Below are positions 52,961 to 61,984 of a stretch of DNA of 64,000 nucleotides, piece after piece. The translations under genes were made by a program, and so were the position numbers. The notes under the pieces are model-generated. The model searched no databases. It was not told the DNA's origin and saw only the letters and a program-made list of their open reading frames with translations. Source of the DNA: Neptunitalea chrysea (GTDB taxonomy: Bacteria; Bacteroidota; Bacteroidia; Flavobacteriales; Flavobacteriaceae); assembly GCF_027924145.1 (NCBI RefSeq), contig NZ_BRVP01000006.1, positions 1 to 64,000 on the forward strand, given 5' to 3'. Within the stretch, counting starts at the first letter, position 1. Each line of letters opens with the position of its first letter.

Positions 52961-53536
52961 TTAAGAATTCTTTTCAGGAATCCATTTTATTTCCTCAGCG
53001 TTCAAATCTTTAGACAACTTTCGTGCCAATACAAATAAATAATCAGATAGGCGATTAAGGTACTGAATAACTGTCGGGTCAATGGGTTCATTTTCGTTAA
53101 GAAGGCAGCTTATACGCTCTGCACGTCTACATGTGGTACGGCCAATATGACAGAATGACACACTTTGGTTACCTCCAGGGAGTATAAAATGCGTCATAGG
53201 CGGTAACTCTTCGTTCATTGCATCAATTTCACGCTCTAATAATTCACAATCCGATTCAGAAATTCTAGAAATATTAAGTCTGTTTTTGCCGTTTTTCAAC
53301 GTTTCCTTTTCAGGAGGAGTAGCTAAAATAGCACCAATAGTAAAAAGCTTATGTTGTACAATGTTTAAAATTTCCTTTGTTTCGGCGGTTATAGGCTGAT
53401 CTTTAATAAGTCCTATCCATGAATTAAGCTCATCTACGGTTCCGTAGGCGTCTATACGTATATGATGTTTAGGGACTCTGGTACCACCAAAAAGAGCCGT
53501 AGTGCCTTTATCACCGGTTTTTGTATATATTTTCAT
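52961..53536 (-). CDS. PduO-type cob(I)alamin adenosyltransferase
   Basis: This enzyme attaches the 5'-deoxyadenosyl group of ATP to cob(I)alamin to make adenosylcobalamin. The 191-aa trimeric-type protein has the N-terminal ATP-binding loop (MKIYTKTGDKGTTALFGGTRVPK), the helical core with DAYGTVDELNSWIG (about 29-42) and the active-site CHIGRTTCRRAERI (about 131-144) with the conserved Arg residues. No cobalamin riboswitch is seen in the short upstream gap, and no other B12 gene is nearby. Confidence 0.93.
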   Translation of the reverse strand: MKIYTKTGDKGTTALFGGTRVPKHHIRIDAYGTVDELNSWIGLIKDQPITAETKEILNIVQHKLFTIGAILATPPEKETLKNGKNRLNISRISESDCELLEREIDAMNEELPPMTHFILPGGNQSVSFCHIGRTTCRRAERISCLLNENEPIDPTVIQYLNRLSDYLFVLARKLSKDLNAEEIKWIPEKNS

Positions 53537-53609
53537 AACATGCTAATTATTGGTAGCAAGGTACAAAGTTTCGTAAAGGAAACCAGATGTTACTTGTAAT
53601 AAGTATATT

Positions 53610-54296
53610 TTAATGAGACTTTCTTTCGTCGCTTTCTATTTGTCCGTCTCTTAAACGTATGATTCTATGCGCATGTTCTGCTATGTCTTCTTCGTGTGTA
53701 ACTAAAATAACGGTATTTCCTTTAGAATGAATATCATTAAATAAATTCATAATCTCAATAGAAGTTTTGGAGTCTAAGTTACCAGTCGGTTCATCGGCAA
53801 GAATAATAGAAGGGTTGTTTACTAAGGCCCTGCCAACTGCAACTCTTTGTCTTTGACCACCCGATAATTGGTTAGGTTTATGATCCATACGATCGCCTAA
53901 TCCAACATCTTCTAATACTTCAACTGCTCGTTGTTTTCTTTCTGTTTTTGTAGCACCGGCATATACCATAGGTAACGAAACGTTGTCTAAAGCAGAGGTT
54001 CGAGGCATTAAATTAAAGGTTTGAAAAACAAATCCGATTTCCTTATTTCTAATGTCAGCAAGTTCTCCGTCAGACATTTTACTTACATCTTTTCCGTTAA
54101 GAATATAGGTGCCCGAAGTTGGAGTGTCAAGACATCCAAGAATATTCATTAGAGTTGATTTACCAGATCCTGATGGTCCCATAAGAGCAACGTACTCGCC
54201 TTTATTAATTTCAAGATCAATACCTCTTAACACATGAACAATTTCCGAACCTAGTTTAAAATCTCTTTTAATATTGGAAATAGATATAAGACTCAT
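53610..54296 (-). CDS. ABC transporter ATPase, LolD/MacB type
   Basis: This 228-aa ATPase has Walker [10 protein letters not shown] (40-48), Q-loop [10 protein letters not shown] (about 89-98), signature [15 protein letters not shown] (144-158) and Walker [14 protein letters not shown] (164-176). It belongs to the MacB/LolD/FtsE-like family (type VII ABC), which energises lipoprotein release, efflux of macrolides or peptides, or cell-division processes. No permease gene is adjacent, so its partner must lie elsewhere. A dispersed repeat lies just upstream. Confidence 0.9.
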   Translation of the reverse strand: MSLISISNIKRDFKLGSEIVHVLRGIDLEINKGEYVALMGPSGSGKSTLMNILGCLDTPTSGTYILNGKDVSKMSDGELADIRNKEIGFVFQTFNLMPRTSALDNVSLPMVYAGATKTERKQRAVEVLEDVGLGDRMDHKPNQLSGGQRQRVAVGRALVNNPSIILADEPTGNLDSKTSIEIMNLFNDIHSKGNTVILVTHEEDIAEHAHRIIRLRDGQIESDERKSH

Positions 54297-54317
54297 TGTA
54301 TAAACTTTAAAAGTTAG

Positions 54318-54411
54318 ATTACTCGATAATCGAGATTAAATGTTCCGAGATTTGTCTCGAAATTAAAATATAAATTTTTGCTAATGCTTTGTAGACTTGC
54401 CTTCTAAGTGA
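54318..54411 (+). repeat. Dispersed intergenic repeat, copy D (full length)
   Basis: This 94-bp copy has the orientation of copy B: ATTACTCGATAATCGAGATT at one end (hairpin ctcga/tcgag, with the compensatory change A-T to G-C relative to copies A and B) and ATGCTTTGTAGACTTGCCTT at the other. A second palindrome cgaga/tctcg lies inside. It sits between the LolD-like ATPase and the methyltransferase genes. Confidence 0.8.
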
Positions 54412-54485
54412 ACAGTTGCTGTTTAACTATTTTGGTAGCCCTGTATTAGCACATTGCCTTATTAGTTGCAGAACTTATTTATTTG

Positions 54486-55271
54486 TTACAGCCTAATAAT
54501 AAAATTCTGTTTTACCTGTTCTTTTCTAAAAAAAACAATCCCCCAATAAAAAGAGTCTATTGTTACGGTAACCTCTGGATGTAGCTTTATTAGTTCCCAA
54601 GCTTCGGTCATTTCTATCGACCAATGTATGTCATCAAAAATCCAAATAGAGTCGTTGTGTTTACTTGATAATAATTTGTTGAAATAATCTAGCGTATCTT
54701 TTTTAGTGTGATTACCATCAAAATAGATGAGGTCGAAAGTAGTGGTTTGCTGATTTTGGATTGAATTTAAGTAGGTTTTGAATTCAGTTTGAATAATTTC
54801 TGAATTCTTACTATTAAATTTTGTTAATCCCGTTTTTGCCGCATTAACAGTATTTGGGCATCCTTCTAGTGATATAACTTTGGAGTTTGAATTACCAAAA
54901 GAAAGTGCTGCTGTTGCCAAACCTACAGAGGTTCCAATTTCAAGAATACTTTTGGGGTTAAAGTATTTTGTAATTCTATATAATAGTTTGGATCTTCTTA
55001 GAGTGATTCCTGCAGTTGTTGCAATTTTATTAATCGAACGATTAGAGTTTTTAAAAACTTTTGAACCTGCGCCAAAGTCGGTTACAGAAATTGTTTCTTT
55101 ATTGTTTAATAAATATTCTCTGTGTTCTTTCAATAATTTGTAATCCTCAAGATTACTTTTATCATAACAACATTTGGTTATAAAATCATAAACGAAAGGA
55201 GAATGCACACCGTGTTCATTAGTAGACTTACATAGAAAAATAAAATATTGTTTGATTAAATAAGTATTCAT
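54486..55271 (-). CDS. Class I SAM-dependent methyltransferase
   Basis: This 261-aa soluble methyltransferase of the Rossmann fold has SAM motif I ILEIGTSVGLATAALSFG (about 115-131), then VISLEGCPNTVNAA (motif II, acidic Glu) and FDLIYFDGNHTKKDTLDYF (about 187-205). The pattern is close to O-methyltransferase-like family members that take a small substrate, but the substrate is unknown. The N-terminal 60 residues are helical. The gene lies 11 bp downstream of the ABC-F gene on the same strand, so the two are probably co-transcribed. Confidence 0.8.
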   Translation of the reverse strand: MNTYLIKQYFIFLCKSTNEHGVHSPFVYDFITKCCYDKSNLEDYKLLKEHREYLLNNKETISVTDFGAGSKVFKNSNRSINKIATTAGITLRRSKLLYRITKYFNPKSILEIGTSVGLATAALSFGNSNSKVISLEGCPNTVNAAKTGLTKFNSKNSEIIQTEFKTYLNSIQNQQTTTFDLIYFDGNHTKKDTLDYFNKLLSSKHNDSIWIFDDIHWSIEMTEAWELIKLHPEVTVTIDSFYWGIVFFRKEQVKQNFIIRL

Positions 55272-55282
55272 TTTAGATTTTA

Positions 55283-57139
55283 TTATTCCATTTTTTCCAT
55301 TAACTCCATCCAGCGCATTTCTTTTTCTTCAATTGAGTCAAGAATTTTTTGAAGTTTTTCAGACGCCTCATTTACCTTGTCTGTAGTAATAGTTCCGTCT
55401 GCAAATTTAGCTTCCATAATTTCCTTTTCTTCAGCTAGTTTTTTTAAATCTTTTTCAATTCTATTGTATTCTTTTTGTTCGTTATAAGATAAAGCTGAGT
55501 TGGCATCTTTCTTCCAGTTTCTCTTTTCCTTTTTTACTTCTGTTTTTTCTTCAAGAAGGGTACTATCTTCATACATTCTGAAGTCTGAATAGTTTCCAGG
55601 GAAATCTTCAATTACTCCATTACCCCTAAAAACAAAAAGGTGGTCTACAATTTTATCCATAAAATAACGATCGTGAGAAACTACCAATAAACAGCCCGGA
55701 TAATCTAATAAAAAGTCTTCGAGCACGTTTAAAGTAACAATATCTAAATCGTTAGTAGGCTCATCCAGAATAAGAAAGTTTGGATTTTGAATAAGTACAG
55801 TACATAAATACAACCTTTTTAATTCGCCTCCACTTAGTTTTTCAACGTAGTCATATTGTTTTTTTCGGTCGAACATGAATCGTTCTAATAATTGAGATGC
55901 AGAAATAACCTTTCCTTTAGTAAGAGGAATATATTCTCCAAATTCTTTAATTACTTCGATTACTTTTTGTTCTGGTTTAACAACAATACCCGATTGAGTG
56001 TAGTATCCTATTTTAATGGTGTCACCAATAATAATTTTACCTTTATCAGGGGTAATTGATTTGGTTAGTAGATTTAAGAAGCTCGATTTTCCTGTTCCGT
56101 TTTTTCCTATTATACCTGCTCGTTCGCCTTTTTTAAATGTGTATTCAAAGTTTTTAAGAATATCTTTATCTCCAAAAGACTTAGAAACGTTATGGATTTC
56201 TATGATTTTACTTCCAAGACGTTCCATGTTTATTTCTAGTTGAACCTGATGTTCTTTTCTACGTTGATGTGCTTTCTCTTTAATTACATAAAAGTCATCA
56301 ATTCTAGATTTTGATTTAGTAGTACGCGCTTTAGGTTGTCTGCGCATCCAATCAAGTTCTTTGGTATATAAGTTTTTAGCTTTTTCTAGTGAAGAAGCCT
56401 CCGCTATTTGTCTAGCATCTTTTTTTTCAAGATAGTAACTATAGTTTCCTTTATATTGATAAAGAGTTCCGTTGTCAATCTCAATAATCTCATTACAAAC
56501 TCTTTCAAGAAAAAAACGGTCGTGAGTAACCATAAAAAGCGTTATTTTTTCTTGCGCAAAGTAATTTTCTAACCATTCAATCATTTCTAAATCTAAATGG
56601 TTGGTAGGTTCGTCAAGAATTAGTAAGTCTGGTTTGCTTATTAAAATTTGAGCTAAAGCAAGTCTTTTTTTCTGCCCTCCAGAAAGATTTTTTACTTTAA
56701 GAGATAAGTCTTCGAGTTTTAGTTTGAAGAGAATTTGCTTGTATTGCGTTTCAAAATCCCAGGCGTTATGAAGTTCCATTTGTTCAAATGCTTTTTGATA
56801 AACATCTGTGTCTTCTGGGTTCTTAAGAGCTATTTCATAATTATGAAGTACTTGTAAAATAGGTGAATCTGATTGAAAAATAGTTTCTTCAATAGATAAT
56901 TCAGGGTTTAAAATAGGTTCCTGTGACAAGAATGAAATATGGATGCTATTTCTGTAAACAACTTGCCCTGAGTCAGAGGTATCGTTTCCTGTAATTATAT
57001 TTAATAAAGATGTTTTTCCTGTTCCGTTTTTAGCAATTAATGCTATCTTTTGATCTTGATTAATTCCAAAGGAAATATCGGAAAACAACACACGTTCTCC
57101 ATATGATTTTGATATGCTTTCAACAGATAATAAATTCAC
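55283..57139 (-). CDS. ABC-F family ATPase (Uup-like)
   Basis: This 618-aa soluble protein has two ABC cassettes and no membrane segment. Cassette 1 has GKTSLLN and LSGGQKKRLALAQIL with LDEPTNHLDL. Cassette 2 (about residues 320-530) has GKNGTGKSSFLN and LSGGELKRLYLCTVL with LDEPTNDLDI. A helical linker (about 240-300) with QPKARTTKSKSRIDDF lies between, and a coiled-coil C-terminal domain (about 550-618, KKEKRNWKKDANSALSYNEQKEYNRIEKDLKKLAEEKE) is of the Uup type. ABC-F proteins act on ribosomes or DNA. Divergent from the polysaccharide operon. Confidence 0.92.
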   Translation of the reverse strand: MNLLSVESISKSYGERVLFSDISFGINQDQKIALIAKNGTGKTSLLNIITGNDTSDSGQVVYRNSIHISFLSQEPILNPELSIEETIFQSDSPILQVLHNYEIALKNPEDTDVYQKAFEQMELHNAWDFETQYKQILFKLKLEDLSLKVKNLSGGQKKRLALAQILISKPDLLILDEPTNHLDLEMIEWLENYFAQEKITLFMVTHDRFFLERVCNEIIEIDNGTLYQYKGNYSYYLEKKDARQIAEASSLEKAKNLYTKELDWMRRQPKARTTKSKSRIDDFYVIKEKAHQRRKEHQVQLEINMERLGSKIIEIHNVSKSFGDKDILKNFEYTFKKGERAGIIGKNGTGKSSFLNLLTKSITPDKGKIIIGDTIKIGYYTQSGIVVKPEQKVIEVIKEFGEYIPLTKGKVISASQLLERFMFDRKKQYDYVEKLSGGELKRLYLCTVLIQNPNFLILDEPTNDLDIVTLNVLEDFLLDYPGCLLVVSHDRYFMDKIVDHLFVFRGNGVIEDFPGNYSDFRMYEDSTLLEEKTEVKKEKRNWKKDANSALSYNEQKEYNRIEKDLKKLAEEKEIMEAKFADGTITTDKVNEASEKLQKILDSIEEKEMRWMELMEKME

Positions 57140-57217
57140 TTCTTCTATGTTTTTTGCAAATTAAACGGAAAAAAATGCAATAGCCGCATTAAAATTTTTT
57201 AATTCATGTTATAGGAT

Positions 57218-57225
57218 TATATTTG
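57218..57225 (+). promoter_or_regulatory. Possible -7 promoter box of the polysaccharide operon
   Basis: TATATTTG fits TAnnTTTG. TTTT about 19 bp upstream approximates the TTTG element. A start site near 57231 would leave only a short leader before the wza-like ATG at 57247. Confidence 0.45.
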
Positions 57226-57246
57226 TTCAAAATGCATAATTTAGAA

Positions 57247-58044
57247 ATGCGGTTACATTTTCTTTTTGTTTTAGTTATAGTTTTTTTTAGTCTGCATTCG
57301 TGTATCTCTAGAAAACAGCTCACGTATTTGCAGGATAAGGATGGAAGTATAGATTCTACAATGGTAATTACCCAAGTAGCCAAGCCTTATAGAGTGCAAG
57401 TAAACGATTTGATTTCTATTACGCTAAAAGCGGATAACTCTGATTTGGTTCAGATGTTTAATAAACGAGAGAATACAAATCAGCAGCAGACAGTGTCTGA
57501 AGCTAACCTTTATATGAATGGTTATGTTGTAGATGAACATGGGAATATAAGAATTCCTGTGCTAGAGGAGGTAAATGTGCTTGGGTATACCACGGAAGAA
57601 ATTAGGAAAAAGGTTGAAAGCCTTTTGTATGAAAAATATTTAAAAGAAGAAGTACAGCTTTTTGTAAGTGTAAAACTTGCAGGATTGAGTTATACAACTA
57701 CGGGACAGGTTAATAATCCGGGAAGGGTTACAGTTTTTAAAGATAAATTAAATATTGTAGAGGCGTTAGCGCTAGCTGGAGATATAAATGATGTTGCAGA
57801 TAGGGGCGATGTTGTAATTGTAAGGCAATATCCTGGCGGTAGTAGAATTCATCATATAGATTTAACAAATGTTAATGCTATGTTGTCTCCTTATTATTAT
57901 ATTAAACCAAATGATATGATAATTGTGAATCCGTTGCCACAGAAGTCTATTGGAACAGGTACTAACGGATTACAGACTTTCACCACTATATTTTCTGTGT
58001 TTTCAGTTATTACAAGTAGCATTTTGCTTATTAGAACTTTATAA
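57247..58044 (+). CDS. Wza-like polysaccharide export lipoprotein
   Basis: This outer-membrane polysaccharide export protein (265 aa) has a lipoprotein signal MRLHFLFVLVIVFFSLHSC (lipobox LHSC). A Poly_export domain follows (about 40-140, YRVQVNDLISITLKADN ... GYVVDEHGNIRIPVLEEVNV), then SLBB repeats (about 145-225, TTTGQVNNPGRVTVF ... LNIVEALALAGDINDVADRGDVVIVRQ), and a C-terminal hydrophobic helix (TIFSVFSVITSSILLI). Another in-frame ATG at 57232 is possible; 57247 was chosen because it sits directly at the signal peptide and downstream of a promoter-like box. It is first in the operon with the Wzc-type kinase. Confidence 0.88.
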   Translation: MRLHFLFVLVIVFFSLHSCISRKQLTYLQDKDGSIDSTMVITQVAKPYRVQVNDLISITLKADNSDLVQMFNKRENTNQQQTVSEANLYMNGYVVDEHGNIRIPVLEEVNVLGYTTEEIRKKVESLLYEKYLKEEVQLFVSVKLAGLSYTTTGQVNNPGRVTVFKDKLNIVEALALAGDINDVADRGDVVIVRQYPGGSRIHHIDLTNVNAMLSPYYYIKPNDMIIVNPLPQKSIGTGTNGLQTFTTIFSVFSVITSSILLIRTL

Positions 58045-58058
58045 ACGACGAATAGAAG

Positions 58059-60539
58059 ATGTTAGATAGCGATTTTGAAATTAATACTGGGAGAGCTCAA
58101 TCTCTTTTTGATATAAAAGGTTTTTTTGTTCGTTTAGTAAGCTCTTGGTATATTATATTACTTTGCGTTATTATTGCTATTGGTGGAGCATACTATATGA
58201 ATTTAAGGGCGAAGAGATTGTATCGTATCGATACTTTAATTTCAATCAAGGAAGAATCGAATCCTTTTTTTAGCAGTAGTATGAGTCTAACCTTTAACTG
58301 GGGTGGAGCCTCAGATAAAGTAGAAACAGTACGTACGATTCTTAAATCCAGAGCACATAATGAAAAAGTAGTTAGGCTTACTCAAACCTATATTCATTAC
58401 ATGAAACAGGGTAGGTTTAGAATGGATGATGTTCATAAAAAAGCACCTTTTGTTGTTGAAATAGATGAGTCTAAATTTCAGTTTTTAAACCAACCAATTC
58501 AAATAACATTTCTTTCTGAATCTCAATTTACCCTATCTTATGCCCTTGATGAAGCAAAGGAAGTTCAAGGAGTTAGGTATGTAGATGATTTTTCAAAAGA
58601 CATAGATGTTCCTTTAAAATATACCAAGAAATATAGATTTGGGGATGCTATCTCTGAACCTTTTTTTAGTGGGGTGCTAAAAAAAAGAACAGATGTAGAG
58701 CCTAAAAAAGGAAATGTTTATTTTATAAAATTTACTTCAATAACCTCTGAGGTTAATAAATATCGAAATATAAAAGTTGAATTAGAGGTGAAGGGAGCCT
58801 CTATGTTACGATTACAACAGGTTGGAGAAAATAAGGATATTTTAGCCGACTATTTAAATGCTACAGTCGAAATATTAAAAAAGGATCAATTAGACCAAAA
58901 AAATCAATTTTTCACCAACACCATAGAGTTTATTAAAAATCAATTGGAAGGAGTAGCAGATTCTTTAGCAAAGAATGAAAGAATGTTGCTAGACTACAGA
59001 CAAGAAAATCGAATTTTTGATGTAAGTAGTAAAGGGCAGTTGATAAATAGTGAAGTTAAAAGTTTAGAGTCAAATAAAATTTTGATTACCTCTCAAATAG
59101 GATATTTAAATATTTTAAATGATTATTTGGTTAATAAGTCTGATTATTCATCTTTACCGGCACCTGGTTCTTCAGGTATTGATGATTCTAATATTTTAAT
59201 AAATGTGACTAAAATAGTTGAACTTTCTGTTGAGCGAGATGCTTTTAGAACGAAGGTTAAAGATCCGATTTATTATAGAAAAATAGATAATCAGATAGAC
59301 GCATTGAAAAGCGTTTTGTTAGAGAATATTAAAACAGCTAAAGCTAAGCTGGAATTTGATCTTACAAACGTTGAAATAAGATTAGAAAGGGCTAATTATG
59401 AATTTAATAAGTTACCAGTTGAAGAACAGCAATTGTATAACATTCAGCGAAAATATGAGTTAACGCAGTCTAGTTATGATATGCTATTAGAAAAAGGAAA
59501 CGAAGCTAGATTAGCTAGAGCTGCAAATGTTTCAGATGTTAAGGTTATAGATCAGGCAAAAAATATGAATCAATCTGCCCTAACGCCAAATATTTCAAAG
59601 AATTATTTCATGGCGGTTTTAGGTGGATTAATTATTCCTTTACTGATTATTTTATTACAGACATTATTAGATAATAAGATTCATGGAACTCAGGATTTAG
59701 AAAGGTTAAGTTCTATTCCTGTTTTAGGATTGGTAGGGCATAGTTATGCCAACAATAACTTAGCAGTTTTTAATAAGACTAAATCGGCTATTTCCGAGTC
59801 TTTCAGGTCAATACGTTCTAGTTTGCAATATTTTTTAAGAAAGGAAGAAGTAAATAAAAACGAAGATGTTGATTGTAAGGTTATGATGGTTACATCATCT
59901 GTTAGTGGTGAAGGAAAAACGTTTTTCTCAATTAATTTAGCTTCTGTTTTTTCATTAGGTAATAAAAAGACAGTATTGGTGGGGCTTGATTTAAGAAAGC
60001 CTAAAATATTCGGAGATTTTGATTTGAATAATGATATTGGAGCGGTTAATTATTTAATTGGACAAAAATCATTGGAAGAGGTTATAGAAAATTCAGGGTA
60101 CGATAATTTAGATATTATTACTTCGGGGCCGTTACCTCCTAATCCATCTGAACTATTGATTAGTGAGCGTATGACTAAAATGATAGAGGAGTTAAAAAAG
60201 AAATATGACATTATAGTGTTGGATACAGCTCCTATGGGATTAGTTGCAGATTCTTTAGAGTTGGTTAAATATGTTGATGTTACTTTGTATATAGTTAGAC
60301 ATGGTTATTCTAAAAAAGAAATGCTTGGTTTAATTAATGAAAAGAAGAAAAAAGGAGAAATAGGTGCAGCCGGTATTGTCTTGAATGATTATGTTAATAA
60401 ATCAAGATATGGATACGGCTATGGTTATGGATACGGCTATGGCTATGGATATGGTTACGGGAATTATGGAAATGGTTATCATGAGAAAGAGCAACGTACA
60501 AGCTTGATAAAAAGAATATTTAAAAAGCTTAAAACATAA
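58059..60539 (+). CDS. Wzc-like polysaccharide co-polymerase / BY tyrosine kinase
   Basis: This 826-aa inner-membrane protein has a Wzz-type N-terminal part: TM1 about 29-48 (WYIILLCVIIAIGGAYYM), a periplasmic region with a long coiled coil (about 285-480), and TM2 about 517-540 (YFMAVLGGLIIPLLIILLQ). A cytosolic BY-kinase domain follows: Walker A SGEGK620T, Walker A' VLVGLDLRKPK (about 647) and Walker B IIVLDTAP (about 718). The C-terminal tail carries a Tyr-rich (YG)9-type stretch, the autophosphorylation cluster. It controls chain length and export with Wza. The sugar transferase follows after 4 bp. Confidence 0.9.
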   Translation: MLDSDFEINTGRAQSLFDIKGFFVRLVSSWYIILLCVIIAIGGAYYMNLRAKRLYRIDTLISIKEESNPFFSSSMSLTFNWGGASDKVETVRTILKSRAHNEKVVRLTQTYIHYMKQGRFRMDDVHKKAPFVVEIDESKFQFLNQPIQITFLSESQFTLSYALDEAKEVQGVRYVDDFSKDIDVPLKYTKKYRFGDAISEPFFSGVLKKRTDVEPKKGNVYFIKFTSITSEVNKYRNIKVELEVKGASMLRLQQVGENKDILADYLNATVEILKKDQLDQKNQFFTNTIEFIKNQLEGVADSLAKNERMLLDYRQENRIFDVSSKGQLINSEVKSLESNKILITSQIGYLNILNDYLVNKSDYSSLPAPGSSGIDDSNILINVTKIVELSVERDAFRTKVKDPIYYRKIDNQIDALKSVLLENIKTAKAKLEFDLTNVEIRLERANYEFNKLPVEEQQLYNIQRKYELTQSSYDMLLEKGNEARLARAANVSDVKVIDQAKNMNQSALTPNISKNYFMAVLGGLIIPLLIILLQTLLDNKIHGTQDLERLSSIPVLGLVGHSYANNNLAVFNKTKSAISESFRSIRSSLQYFLRKEEVNKNEDVDCKVMMVTSSVSGEGKTFFSINLASVFSLGNKKTVLVGLDLRKPKIFGDFDLNNDIGAVNYLIGQKSLEEVIENSGYDNLDIITSGPLPPNPSELLISERMTKMIEELKKKYDIIVLDTAPMGLVADSLELVKYVDVTLYIVRHGYSKKEMLGLINEKKKKGEIGAAGIVLNDYVNKSRYGYGYGYGYGYGYGYGYGNYGNGYHEKEQRTSLIKRIFKKLKT
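60408..60461 (+). repeat. 6-bp microsatellite encoding a Tyr-Gly tail
   Basis: Nine degenerate TAY-GGN units in the last part of the wzc-like gene encode (Tyr-Gly)9, with two more Tyr nearby (NYGNGYH). Synonymous third-base changes break up the repeat at DNA level, so it is selected as protein and not freshly expanded. Confidence 0.85.
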
Positions 60540-60543
60540 TATT

Positions 60544-61113
60544 TTGTCGGTTACACAAATAATACTAAAAAGAAGCTTTGATGTTTTCTGTAGTTTATGG
60601 GTAGTGTGTGTATTGTTTCTACCGATTTTGTTATTAATATTTATTGCTAGTTTTGATACAAAAGGGACTGGTTTGTTTTTTCAAAAGCGTGTTGGGTTAA
60701 ATGGACAAAGTTTTGTTATTTATAAGATACGAACAATGTCTGTGAAAGATGATTCAATATCTCGTTTTGGAAGTTTTTTAAGAACATTAAAAATTGATGA
60801 GTTACCACAATTTTTAAATGTTCTTATGGGTACTATGAGTATTGTAGGTCCAAGACCGGATGTTATAGGTTTTGCAGACGCTTTAATAGGTGATGATAGA
60901 AAAGTTTTAGAAGTGAAGCCCGGAATAACAAGCGATGCTTCAATAAAATATTTTAATGAAGAAGAGCTGTTAAGGGGAAAAGTGAATTTAGATTATGTAG
61001 ATAGAATTTGGCAAGATAAAGTTAAGCTGAACAAAGAATATGTTGAAAATTGGACTTTTAAAAGGGATTTGAAAATAATCTTAACAACAATAAAATTAAT
61101 ATTAAAAAGATAA
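60544..61113 (+). CDS. Undecaprenyl-phosphate sugar-1-phosphate transferase (short PglC type)
   Basis: This 189-aa initiating transferase moves a sugar phosphate from a UDP-sugar to undecaprenyl phosphate. The single hydrophobic membrane hairpin (about 15-38) is followed by the conserved FFQKRVGLNGQSFVIYKIRTM (about 45-65), LKIDELPQFLNVLMGTMSIVGPRPD (about 82-106) and PGITSDASIKYFNEEELL. It is of the short (catalytic domain only) kind, without the extra WbaP/WcaJ helices. A TTG start is used (60544); no ATG occurs before the conserved core, so this is likely real. It follows the wzc-like gene by 4 bp. Confidence 0.88.
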   Translation: MSVTQIILKRSFDVFCSLWVVCVLFLPILLLIFIASFDTKGTGLFFQKRVGLNGQSFVIYKIRTMSVKDDSISRFGSFLRTLKIDELPQFLNVLMGTMSIVGPRPDVIGFADALIGDDRKVLEVKPGITSDASIKYFNEEELLRGKVNLDYVDRIWQDKVKLNKEYVENWTFKRDLKIILTTIKLILKR

Positions 61114-61114
61114 G

Positions 61115-61981
61115 ATGCAGAAATCAGATGATCCGGTTTGGATATATGAAATATCTCCTAAAAAGAGTTTGATAGAATTTAATTTTAAGGAAATTTGGAG
61201 GTATAGGGATCTATTAATGCTGTTTGTAAAAAGAAATGTAGTAACTGTATATAAGCAAACAGTATTGGGGCCGTTATGGTTTTTAATACAGCCTTTACTA
61301 ACTGCAGTGGTGTTAACTTTTATTTTTAATACAGTAGCAGGAGTGGATACTTTGGGGGTACCTAATTTTTTATTTAACCTTGCTGGGGTGTCACTATGGA
61401 ATTATTTTAGAGAATGCCTAACAACTACATCTTCTACATTTGTGACAAATCAAAACTTATTTGGTAAGGTTTATTTTCCAAGGATAATCATGCCATTGTC
61501 TACCGTAATTTCAAACCTGTTGAAATATGGAATTCAACTCTTTATTTTCATGGTATTTTACCTGTATTTTATTTTTAAAGGAGCGAATAATTATCATTTT
61601 CAGATTGAATTTATTTATTTTCCAGTACTAATATTATCCATGGCTTTTATAGGTTTAGGTTTAGGAATGATTTTAGCTAGTCTAACAACTAAATATAGAG
61701 ATGTTTCTTTTCTTATAACATTTGCCGTTCAATTGTTAATGTATGTCTCGGCAGTCATGTACCCTATTTCATTTTTGGTAAAAAAGTCACCGAAATATGC
61801 TTGGTTGGTAGAAAATAATCCTTTAGCACTTATTGTAGAAACTTTTAGATATATGGTGTTTGGATCCGGAATATTCACTTATTACAATTTGATAGGATCG
61901 TTTTTAATATCTGTGGTTATATTTTTATTTGGAGTAATTGTTTTTAATAGGACGGAAAAAACTTTTATTGATACAGTATAG
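61115..61981 (+). CDS. Wzm-like ABC polysaccharide exporter permease
   Basis: This 288-aa ABC-2 type permease has six hydrophobic segments. Typical features are the amphipathic N-terminal RYRDLLMLFVKRNVVTVYKQTVLGPLWFLIQPLLT (about 28-62), FNLAGVSLWNYFRECL (about 86-101), and the C-terminal KYRDVSFLITFAVQLLMYVSAVMYPISFL (about 191-218) with ENNPLALIVETFRYMVFG. It exports lipid-linked glycans together with the Wzt-like ATPase encoded two genes downstream. It starts 1 bp after the preceding stop codon. The substrate is an O-antigen, capsule or teichoic-type polymer. Confidence 0.9.
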   Translation: MQKSDDPVWIYEISPKKSLIEFNFKEIWRYRDLLMLFVKRNVVTVYKQTVLGPLWFLIQPLLTAVVLTFIFNTVAGVDTLGVPNFLFNLAGVSLWNYFRECLTTTSSTFVTNQNLFGKVYFPRIIMPLSTVISNLLKYGIQLFIFMVFYLYFIFKGANNYHFQIEFIYFPVLILSMAFIGLGLGMILASLTTKYRDVSFLITFAVQLLMYVSAVMYPISFLVKKSPKYAWLVENNPLALIVETFRYMVFGSGIFTYYNLIGSFLISVVIFLFGVIVFNRTEKTFIDTV

Positions 61982-61984
61982 TCT

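Noticed and set aside
53537-53609. Cobalamin riboswitch upstream of the PduO-type gene
   Set aside because: The 73-bp gap is too short and has none of the conserved B12-box bases.
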